A DNA stretch of 21,207 nucleotides from Gemmatimonadaceae bacterium (lineage in GTDB: Bacteria; Gemmatimonadota; Gemmatimonadetes; Gemmatimonadales; Gemmatimonadaceae). The stretch spans positions 1 to 21,207 of the forward strand of contig JACMOE010000606.1 of assembly GCA_014378185.1 (NCBI GenBank). The letters run 5' to 3'. This document shows, piece after piece, positions 15,512-21,207 of the stretch (within the stretch, counting starts at the first letter, position 1; each line of letters starts with the position of its first letter). The notes beneath the pieces are model-generated. The model had not been told where the DNA came from, did no database searches, and worked only from the letters and a program-made list of their open reading frames with translations. The position numbers and the translations under genes were made by a program.

Positions 15512-16596
15512 CCGCCGGACATGCGTCGAGCGCCACCCGCGGGGATGTCGGCGGACGGAGCGTCGTGCTGGCCTACGGCAGCGTGGCCGCCGAATACGAA
15601 GCGCTCCAATCTCGAGCGGCGCTGTTCGATCGCAGTCACCGCGGACGGATTCGCATCATGGGTGAGAAGGCCGCGGAGATGGTGGCGGGCCTCGTGACGA
15701 ACGACGTCGCTGGCCTCGTCCCCGGACAGGGCTGCTACGCTGCCGCGCTCACCGCGAAGGGAAAGATCGTCGCCGACGTGCGTGTCTTCATCGAAGAGGG
15801 CAGTGTGCTCGTGGATGCACCACCGCGCGCGGCCGCGGCATGGGCGGCCATGGTGAAGAAGTATATCAACCCGCGTCTTGCCGCACACAGGGATGAGAGC
15901 GGCGCGCTTCGCGACATCGGCATCTTCGGCGCGACCGCCACGCATGTGGTTGCCGCGTTGACGGGCGTTCCAGCGATCGCCCTGCTGGCTCTCCCGCCAT
16001 ATGCGCACGTCACGGTCGAGATCGATGGACGCACGGTGCTGGTGATGAAGTCGCCCGACCTGGGAATGGAGGGCTACGAGCTCATCGTGGCCACGGAACA
16101 GTTCGAGGCGATGTGGGCCATGGCTGTCGATTGCGGAGCGACGCCGGCCGGTCTCGAGGCATGGGAGATTGCGCGGGTGGAAGCGGGACGTCCCGAATGG
16201 GGGCTCGATATCGACGAGACCACCATTCCGCAGGAGGCCAACTTCGACGAGCTGCACGCCATCTCGTACACCAAGGGGTGTTACGTGGGCCAGGAGACCG
16301 TTGCACGCATCCATTTTCGCGGGCACGTGAACAAGCACCTTCGCGGCGTTGTCGCCGCGGGGCTGGACGCCCCTCCCGCGGGCGCGACGCTGCACGATGA
16401 CGCCGGCCTCCAGGTTGGCGATGTACGCACCACGGTCCGCTCTCCACGACTGGGCGGGGTGGCACTCGCGATGGTCCGGCGAGAAGTCGCACCCGGCGCC
16501 GCCCTGATTGCCCGGTGGGCGGACAGTGACCTGCCGGACAGCGTGCCACACGAGCGGCGCGTTGAAGTCTCCGTGCTGCCCTTTCCATCGCCCTGA
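15508..16596 (+). CDS. ygfZ: YgfZ/GcvT-domain folate-binding protein (iron-sulfur cluster maintenance)
   Basis: This 362-residue protein resembles the aminomethyltransferase GcvT but carries the YgfZ signature KGCYVGQE at residues 256-263, with the conserved Cys258, followed by VARIHFRGHVNKHLRG. The N-terminal part (AALFDRSHRGRIRIMGEKA, then LVTNDV) is the folate-binding fold. YgfZ proteins use tetrahydrofolate and help assemble or repair certain iron-sulfur enzymes, for example the radical-SAM enzyme MiaB in Escherichia coli. A glycine-cleavage T-protein is less likely because of the KGCYxGQE motif and the absence of gcvH or gcvP. The start overlaps the HAD-like gene (ATGA), so the two are probably translationally coupled. 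Proximity to glcF, an Fe-S protein, is suggestive only. Confidence 0.9.
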   Translation: MTAGHASSATRGDVGGRSVVLAYGSVAAEYEALQSRAALFDRSHRGRIRIMGEKAAEMVAGLVTNDVAGLVPGQGCYAAALTAKGKIVADVRVFIEEGSVLVDAPPRAAAAWAAMVKKYINPRLAAHRDESGALRDIGIFGATATHVVAALTGVPAIALLALPPYAHVTVEIDGRTVLVMKSPDLGMEGYELIVATEQFEAMWAMAVDCGATPAGLEAWEIARVEAGRPEWGLDIDETTIPQEANFDELHAISYTKGCYVGQETVARIHFRGHVNKHLRGVVAAGLDAPPAGATLHDDAGLQVGDVRTTVRSPRLGGVALAMVRREVAPGAALIARWADSDLPDSVPHERRVEVSVLPFPSP

Positions 16597-16598
16597 CG

Positions 16599-17600
16599 GT
16601 GCCAACGGCACTGGTCACCGGCGCGACAGGCCAGGTGGGCATGCACGTGCTACAGCGGCTACAGCGCGACGGATGGGACGTTCGCGCGCTCGTGCGTGAT
16701 CCAGCGGCGGCCGAAGCGGTCCGGGCCACCGGCGTCGCGTTGACAACGGGCAACGTACTGGATGCAGACAGCGTCGCTCGTGCGGCGCGCGGGTGCGATG
16801 TGGTGTTCCACACCGCCGCGGCCGTCACGCCGCGCGGCGGATGGGAGGCATTTCAGCGGCCGAACGTGGAGGGCACGCGCAACGCGATTGCCGCGGTTGC
16901 CGCATCGGGGTCGCGGCTGGTGCACGTGAGCAGTGTCGCCGTGTACGGCGGCACAGCGCGGTACCGCGAGGGGATGAAGACCAGTGAAGACGCGGTGCTC
17001 GCGCCCCTGTCGGACAATTCCTGGTACGCGCGATCGAAGCGCGACTCCGAGGCGCTTGTCCTCGACGCGCATCGGGAGGGGCGGATCTGGGCGACCGCTG
17101 TGCGCCCCGATGTGATCTATGGACGATACGATCGACAGTTCGTGCCTCGCCTCGCGCGATTGCTCCAACACGGGTTCGCGCCGATCATCGGCGGAGGGCA
17201 GTCGACCATGGCCATCGTGCACGCGGAGAACGTGGCCGACGGAATGGTGCGCGCCGCATCGACCGATGCGGCTGGCGGTCGCGCGTACAATCTTGCGAAT
17301 GACCATGACGTCACGGTCTCAGATTTCTTTCGCCTCGCCGGCGAAGGACTCGGCCTGCGGCTGCGGTGCGTGCAGGTGCCCTACGTGATGGCCAGGGGCG
17401 CAGAGCGCGCTGTGTTCCGCATGACCCGACTGCTCACCGGCAAGCGCATCAGCGGTGTGTCATTCTCCGCCGTGGACTTTCTCGCGCGCGACAATCCATT
17501 CACGTCCGAGCGCGCACGCCGCGAGCTCGGATGGAATCCACCGGTGCGGCCCGACGTCGGCATACCGGATGCATTCCGGTGGTGGGCGGCGCATGCCTGA
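16599..17600 (+). CDS. NAD(P)-dependent epimerase/dehydratase, extended SDR family
   Basis: This 333-residue protein starts at GTG, 2 bases after the ygfZ stop. The Rossmann motif GATGQVG is at residues 8-14. The catalytic Ser lies in VHVSSVAVYG, and the YxxxK pair is Tyr143 and Lys147 (WYARSK). AVRPDVIYGRYD and FTSERARRELGWNP are typical of extended SDRs, and the middle resembles 3-beta-hydroxysteroid dehydrogenase/dihydroflavonol reductase relatives. Substrates in this family range from nucleotide sugars to sterol- or hopanoid-like lipids, and the sequence does not settle which. The gene closes the long same-strand run and is followed at once by a strong hairpin. Confidence 0.85.
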   Translation: MPTALVTGATGQVGMHVLQRLQRDGWDVRALVRDPAAAEAVRATGVALTTGNVLDADSVARAARGCDVVFHTAAAVTPRGGWEAFQRPNVEGTRNAIAAVAASGSRLVHVSSVAVYGGTARYREGMKTSEDAVLAPLSDNSWYARSKRDSEALVLDAHREGRIWATAVRPDVIYGRYDRQFVPRLARLLQHGFAPIIGGGQSTMAIVHAENVADGMVRAASTDAAGGRAYNLANDHDVTVSDFFRLAGEGLGLRLRCVQVPYVMARGAERAVFRMTRLLTGKRISGVSFSAVDFLARDNPFTSERARRELGWNPPVRPDVGIPDAFRWWAAHA

Positions 17601-17608
17601 ATGAAGAA

Positions 17609-17640
17609 CGGGGCGGCACACCAGAAGGTGTACCGCCCCG
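17609..17640. terminator. Shared hairpin terminator between the epimerase and the opposing lipoprotein gene
   Basis: A 14-bp stem (17609-17622 with 17627-17640) has one C-A mismatch and an AGAA loop. It begins 9 bases after the epimerase stop. Read on the minus strand, it lies 26 bases past the lipoprotein stop and is followed by the T-rich TTCTTCATT. It can therefore end transcripts from both sides, better on the minus strand. Confidence 0.7.
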
Positions 17641-17651
17641 CGCAAGCTGAT

Positions 17652-17678
17652 GAAGACGCCGAAGGTTACGGCGTCTTC
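17652..17678 (-). terminator. Perfect 10-bp hairpin straddling the lipoprotein stop codon
   Basis: GAAGACGCCG (17652-17661) pairs perfectly with CGGCGTCTTC (17669-17678). On the minus strand the loop contains the TAA stop codon (17666-17668), and one arm encodes the last codons (KTP). It probably works with the larger hairpin downstream as a tandem 3' structure. Confidence 0.55.
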
Positions 17679-17923
17679 TTCATGGCGCCCTTCATGGCGC
17701 CCTTGGCTTCGTCCATCTTCTTCATGGCGGTGTCGGTCTTCTTCATCGCGGTGTCCATCTTCATGGCTGCCGTGGCGGAGTCCGCCGGCTTTGCCATGGT
17801 GTCCGGTGCCATCGCTGGTGCCGGTGCGGGTGCCATCGCCGGTGCGGCGGTGTCAGCCTTGGGGGTGTCCTTCGCGCTGCAGGCGGCGACGAGCACGACT
17901 GCGACAAGGGCCAGGCGCTTCAT
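17666..17923 (-). CDS. Small Ala/Met/Lys-rich lipoprotein, unknown function
   Basis: This 85-residue protein has a strong ribosome site, AGGAGA, about 5 bases before the ATG. The signal peptide is MKRLALVAVVLVAAC, with Cys15 as the lipidated residue. The mature chain begins with an Ala/Pro-rich linker (residues about 25-48), followed by a Lys/Met/Ala region with repeats MDTAMKKTDTAMKKMD and GAMKGAMKK. This tail could form a cationic amphipathic helix. The composition is low-complexity and no domain is recognised. It is transcribed from a good TTGACA promoter and ends at tandem hairpins, so it looks like an independent, well-expressed gene, possibly of an envelope-associated protein. Methionine enrichment could suggest metal binding or oxidant buffering, but that is speculation. 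Confidence 0.8.
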   Translation of the reverse strand: MKRLALVAVVLVAACSAKDTPKADTAAPAMAPAPAPAMAPDTMAKPADSATAAMKMDTAMKKTDTAMKKMDEAKGAMKGAMKKTP

Positions 17924-18273
17924 GTGTATCTCCTAATGGGTGTCGGTGAATGACGCGTTGGTCCGCGCACGTTCTCGGTGCCCGGCTTCATGCGGCGTGA
18001 AACTTAGAATTTCGGGCCCTCATGTCAAGAGTGGATTGACCTGACCCAAGTGAAAGCGCAGCAACATCTTCGTCCGCGATGACGACAATCTGCTCGACTG
18101 GTGCATGGTCGATTGTTGACGCTTTCAGGCGCCGTCGGCGACCAGCCGCGGAGGCGTACTCGTAACTTGTTGTGTGGTAAGTGTTTAGGAATGGTTTTCT
18201 CACGCAATGTGACCGCGGCGTGGTGACCCCCGCGCTTCCAGTGTAGCTTGGACCACGCACCCCGCGCCCTCTC
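17924..18273. other. 350-base gene-free region between divergent genes
   Basis: No coding frame, tRNA or recognised riboswitch is seen. The left part holds the lipoprotein leader and its minus-strand promoter (18001-18028). The middle (18051-18126) has nested inverted repeats: GAAAGCG with CGCTTTC outside, and CGACAA with TTGTTG plus TCGAC with GTCGA inside. The right part has no ribosome site before the oxidoreductase ATG. TAGCTT (18244-18249) could be a -10 box for it, without a clear -35. Confidence 0.55.
18001..18028 (-). promoter_or_regulatory. Sigma-70 promoter of the small lipoprotein
   Basis: On the minus strand a perfect TTGACA (18028-18023) is followed after 16 bases by TAAGTT (18006-18001), a weaker -10. 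Transcription would start near 17994, giving a leader of about 70 bases that carries the AGGAGA ribosome site. It is one of the best -35 boxes in the window. Confidence 0.6.
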
Positions 18274-20379
18274 ATGACAAATCAAACTTCTTTCGAAAAA
18301 ACCGCCCTCGTGGGCACCGGCGTCGTTCGCGGTGCCTGCCCGCACGATTGTCCCGACACGTGCGCCATGCTCGTGACGGTGGAAAACGGTCGTGCCATTC
18401 GGGTCGCGGGCGACCCCGATCATCCGGTCACCAAGGGCTTTCTCTGCGCAAAAGTCAATCGATACGTGGAGCGGACGTATCACGACGACCGCCTCACCAC
18501 ACCGATGCGGCGGATTGGCCCGAAGGGCAGCGGCAAGTTCCAGGCGATCACGTGGGACGCCGCGCTCGACGAAATCGCGAACCGGCTGGGAGACATCGCG
18601 CGCTCCAGCGATGGGCCGGAAGCCATCCTTCCGTACTCCTACGCCGGCACGATGGGCCTCGTCCAGGGCTCATCCATGGACCATCGCTTCTTCCACCTGC
18701 TCGGCGCCTCGAAGCTCGATCGCACCATCTGCGCGATGGCGGGCACCGTCGGCATGCGCATGACCGTGGGTGCCAACGTGGGCGCGGACAGCGAAGGCGT
18801 GCCGGATAGCGACTTCGTGCTGTTGTGGGGCACGAACACGCTCACCGCCAACCCGCACCTGTGGCCGTTCATCCTGCAGGCGCGCGCACGCGGTGCACCC
18901 ATCATCTGCATCGATCCCATCCGGACGCGCACGGCCATGCAGTGCGACGAGTGGCTACCCATCCGCCCCGGCACGGACGCCGCACTCGCACTCGGCATGA
19001 TGCACGTGCTCTTCGCGCTCGGCCTGGAGGATCGCGACTATCTCGAGCGCCATACCATCGGGCACGAGTCCATGCGCGAGCGCGCCGCCGAATGGACGCC
19101 CGCGCGCACGGCGGCGGTCACGGGACTGTCGGAAGAAGTCATCACGTCGCTCGCCACGCGATTCGGGCAGGCGAAGGCGGCGTTCATCCGTGTCAATTAC
19201 GGCCTCCAGCGTCACGCGGGAGGCGGCATGGCGGTACGGACGATTGCCTGCCTTCCCGCCGTGACCGGACATTGGCGGCGCGCAGGCGGCGGCGTACAGC
19301 TCTCCACGTCCGCCAACTTCCAGTTCAATCGGGCCGTACTCGAGCGCGCCGATCTCGGCCCCCGCACGCGCACCATCAACATGATTCGCCTGGGCGATGC
19401 CCTCACCTTGCCGGATGCCGGCGTGGGCGGACCACCGGTGAAGGCGATGATCGTGTACAACAGCAACCCCGCCGCCGTGGCGCCCGACCGCAACGCGGTG
19501 CTGCGTGGCATGGCGCGCGAAGACCTGTTCACCGTGGTGCTCGAACACTTCCAGACCGACACCGCCGACTGGGCCGACATCGTGCTGCCCGCCACCACAC
19601 AGCTCGAGCACTGGGACATTCACTTCGCGTACGGCCATCACTATGTCACCCTGAACCGGCCGGCGATCGCGCCGGTAGGCGAAGCCAGACCCAACAGCGA
19701 GATCTTCCGGCTGCTGGCTGCGCGCATGGGCATGACCGATCCCGCCATGCGCGACGATGACCTCACGCTCATTCGCCAGGCACTTGCGTCACAATCGCCG
19801 AAGCTGGAGGGAGTGACATTCGACGCCTTGCTCGAGCACGGATGGACTCGACTCAATGTGCCCACGCCCTTCCTGCCCTACGCAGCCGGCGATTTCCCGA
19901 CGCCCAGCGGCAAGTGCGAGTTCTTCTCGGAGCGCATGGAGGCGCTCGGATTCGATCCGCTACCCACCTACATCCCGCCGTACGAATCACCAGAACGGGA
20001 TCCTGCCCTCGTCGCGCGGTATCCGCTCACGCTCATTTCCTCTCCGGCGCACACGTTTCTCAACTCGACGTTCGTGAACATCACGTCGCTGCGACGGCAG
20101 GCACACGAGCCCGAAGTGCTGCTGCATCCCGCTGACGCTGAACGCCGAGGCATCTCGGCGGGCATGATGGTGACCGTGCGCAATGATCGGGGCGCGTTCG
20201 TGGCGAAGGCGCGGGTGGAGGCCGGGATTCGGGAGGGCGTCGCGTGGGCGCCGTCCATCTGGTGGGGCAAGCTTGCGGACGATGGGGCCAATGCGAACCA
20301 GACCACGTCACAGCGCATCACGGACCTGGGCAACGGGCCCGTGTTCTACGACAATCAGGTCGAGGTGGAGCTGCGGTGA
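18274..20379 (+). CDS. Molybdopterin-dependent oxidoreductase, cytoplasmic FDH/DMSO-reductase superfamily member
   Basis: This is a 701-residue enzyme. An N-terminal [4Fe-4S] site is formed by Cys22, Cys26, Cys30 (CPHDCPDTC) and Cys58 (GFLCAK). The molybdopterin core follows. Cys153 in TICAMAGTVG aligns with the Sec/Cys molybdenum ligand of formate dehydrogenases, so a Cys ligand is likely. The C-terminal dinucleotide-binding domain (about 580-701) contains LISSPAHTFLNSTF and NQTTSQRITDLGNGPVFYDNQVEVE. No twin-arginine signal is present, so it should act in the cytoplasm. No electron-transfer subunit, membrane anchor or FdhD-like factor is next to it. The substrate is unknown; sequences of this type are usually annotated only as molybdopterin oxidoreductase. 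The start lacks a ribosome site, but the Fe-S motif fixes it to within about 20 residues. Confidence 0.9.
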   Translation: MTNQTSFEKTALVGTGVVRGACPHDCPDTCAMLVTVENGRAIRVAGDPDHPVTKGFLCAKVNRYVERTYHDDRLTTPMRRIGPKGSGKFQAITWDAALDEIANRLGDIARSSDGPEAILPYSYAGTMGLVQGSSMDHRFFHLLGASKLDRTICAMAGTVGMRMTVGANVGADSEGVPDSDFVLLWGTNTLTANPHLWPFILQARARGAPIICIDPIRTRTAMQCDEWLPIRPGTDAALALGMMHVLFALGLEDRDYLERHTIGHESMRERAAEWTPARTAAVTGLSEEVITSLATRFGQAKAAFIRVNYGLQRHAGGGMAVRTIACLPAVTGHWRRAGGGVQLSTSANFQFNRAVLERADLGPRTRTINMIRLGDALTLPDAGVGGPPVKAMIVYNSNPAAVAPDRNAVLRGMAREDLFTVVLEHFQTDTADWADIVLPATTQLEHWDIHFAYGHHYVTLNRPAIAPVGEARPNSEIFRLLAARMGMTDPAMRDDDLTLIRQALASQSPKLEGVTFDALLEHGWTRLNVPTPFLPYAAGDFPTPSGKCEFFSERMEALGFDPLPTYIPPYESPERDPALVARYPLTLISSPAHTFLNSTFVNITSLRRQAHEPEVLLHPADAERRGISAGMMVTVRNDRGAFVAKARVEAGIREGVAWAPSIWWGKLADDGANANQTTSQRITDLGNGPVFYDNQVEVELR

Positions 20380-20481
20380 GCCCTTCGGCGAACTCGGCGC
20401 TGCACTCGCGCGTTTGTCGCCCGATGCACTTGCGTGGCGCGGAATCCCGGCGCTACTTCACGTGCAGAGACGGTTTTCCCC

Positions 20482-20486
20482 GGAGG
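20482..20486 (+). promoter_or_regulatory. Ribosome binding site that supports a TTG start
   Basis: GGAGG lies 5 bases before a TTG at 20492 and only 2 bases before an in-frame GTG at 20489. No in-frame ATG occurs until 20579, inside conserved sequence. The site therefore favours TTG 20492 as the start of the AAA+ gene. Confidence 0.5.
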
Positions 20487-20491
20487 CAGTG

Positions 20492-21207
20492 TTGTCGTCG
20501 TTTCCCGAGACTTTTGGCGCGCTCAAGCGCTCACCCTATGGCACGCCCGGTCGCGCGACTCGTTCGGTGAAGGACGAGATGCGCCAGAACCTGCTTGCGC
20601 GGCTCGCTGTGGGCGGGCCGCTGTTCGACGGCGTGCTTGGCTACGAAGAAACGGTCATGCCGCAGATCGTCAACGCCCTGCTGTCGCGGCACAACTTCAT
20701 CCTGCTCGGCCTGCGCGGGCAGGCAAAGTCGCGCATCCTGCGCGCGCTGGTCGGCCTGCTCGACGACGCGATGCCGATCATCGCTGGCAGCGAGGTGAAC
20801 GACAACGCGTTCGCTCCCATCTCGCGCTACGGCAAGAACGTGATGACCGAGGCGGGCGACGATGCGCCGATCGCGTGGGTGGATCGCGACAGCCGGTTCG
20901 TGGAGAAGCTTGCCACGCCGGACGTCACGATCGCCGACATGATCGGCGATCTCGATCCCATCCGGGCGGCGCGTGGCGGTCATGTGCTCTCCAGTGAGCT
21001 CACGATCCACTACGGCATGCTGCCCCGCGCGAATCGCGGCATCTTTGCGTTGAATGAGCTTCCGGATCTCGCGGGCAAGGTGCAGGTGGGGCTGTTCAAC
21101 GTGATGCAGGAAGGCGATGTGCAGATCAAGGGGTATCCGGTGCGCCTGCCGCTCGACGTGCAGCTGTGCTTCACGGCCAACCCCGAGGACTACACGGCGC
21201 GCGGCAA
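20492..21207 (+). CDS. MoxR/ChlI-like AAA+ ATPase, N-terminal part (runs off the window)
   Basis: The first 238 codons are visible. The protein probably starts at TTG as MSSFPETFGALKRS, which fits the usual start of this family (TFGELKASGY...SVKDEL). Next comes LFDGVLGYEETVMPQIVNAL. The Walker A region is GLRGQAKS (residues 73-80), and the Walker B region is GIFALNEL (183-190), where Asn188 takes the place usually held by Asp. VQVGLFNVMQEGDVQIKGY and FTANPEDYTARG complete the AAA+ core before the edge. Relatives are magnesium-chelatase-like or MoxR-like ATPases, often paired with a von Willebrand A protein encoded next door, and act as chaperone-type remodellers. The partner would lie beyond the right edge. 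The stretch at 20380-20491 stays open in this frame but has no good start. Confidence 0.82.
   Translation, partial: MSSFPETFGALKRSPYGTPGRATRSVKDEMRQNLLARLAVGGPLFDGVLGYEETVMPQIVNALLSRHNFILLGLRGQAKSRILRALVGLLDDAMPIIAGSEVNDNAFAPISRYGKNVMTEAGDDAPIAWVDRDSRFVEKLATPDVTIADMIGDLDPIRAARGGHVLSSELTIHYGMLPRANRGIFALNELPDLAGKVQVGLFNVMQEGDVQIKGYPVRLPLDVQLCFTANPEDYTARG

Noticed and set aside
15508..16596. Glycine cleavage T-protein (gcvT)
   Set aside because: The KGCYVGQE signature and the lack of other glycine-cleavage genes point to YgfZ.
14077..16611. 844-residue open frame on the minus strand across glcF, the HAD-like gene and ygfZ
   Set aside because: It covers three recognised genes antisense, has low-complexity Ser/Arg/Ala composition and no recognisable domain.
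18024..18273. Molybdenum-cofactor riboswitch upstream of the oxidoreductase
   Set aside because: The context is attractive, but no conserved core could be recognised by eye.

Overview
The window is GC-rich bacterial chromosome with dense, mostly plus-strand genes and many 1-4 base stop/start overlaps. Nothing in it is phage, insertion sequence, CRISPR, rRNA or tRNA. The gene content suggests an aerobic, Gram-negative-type heterotroph. Several traits are compatible with Gemmatimonadota: small lipoproteins resembling part of a TonB-receptor plug, a short primary-type sigma factor, a GH18/deacetylase/glycosyltransferase fusion, and at least one start codon placed as in a leaderless mRNA. That assignment is an inference from style, not proof.

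Left part (1-6300): the tail of a MazG-like nucleotide pyrophosphohydrolase, then two tandem paralogous lipoproteins. A convergent thioredoxin-reductase-like ferredoxin-NADP reductase follows. A divergent intergenic region with about 29-bp degenerate repeats separates it from a PduO-type cobalamin adenosyltransferase. That gene heads a tight group with aroB and a membrane-anchored 3D-domain protein, followed by a 59-residue membrane protein. After a 367-base gene-free stretch with good promoter candidates comes a 297-residue RpoD/SigA-type sigma factor, closed by a textbook terminator.

Central part (6410-17600): a run of eight same-strand genes that could be one long operon. It begins with a 1198-residue fusion (GH18-like, NodB deacetylase and processive GT2 domains), followed by a diacylglycerol/lipid kinase and glycolate oxidase subunits glcD, glcE and glcF. 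After an 88-base gap come a HAD-fold protein that has lost its catalytic residues, a YgfZ/GcvT-like folate-binding protein and an NAD(P)-dependent epimerase/dehydratase. Five of the seven junctions overlap by 1 or 4 bases and one is a 2-base gap. GlcDEF would oxidise glycolate to glyoxylate. The HAD protein sits where a phosphoglycolate phosphatase would be expected but looks catalytically dead. YgfZ could support the iron-sulfur protein GlcF.

Right part (17600-21207): a strong hairpin closes the run and also serves an opposing small Met/Lys/Ala-rich lipoprotein that has its own TTGACA promoter. A 350-base gene-free region precedes a cytoplasmic-type molybdopterin oxidoreductase with one 4Fe-4S site and a probable Cys molybdenum ligand. 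The window ends inside a MoxR/ChlI-like AAA+ ATPase that probably starts at TTG.

The items most worth a second look are the single-chain exopolysaccharide synthase/deacetylase/hydrolase-like protein, the pseudo-HAD protein beside glcDEF, the plug-like lipoprotein pair, and the repeat and leaderless-promoter structure upstream of the adenosyltransferase.
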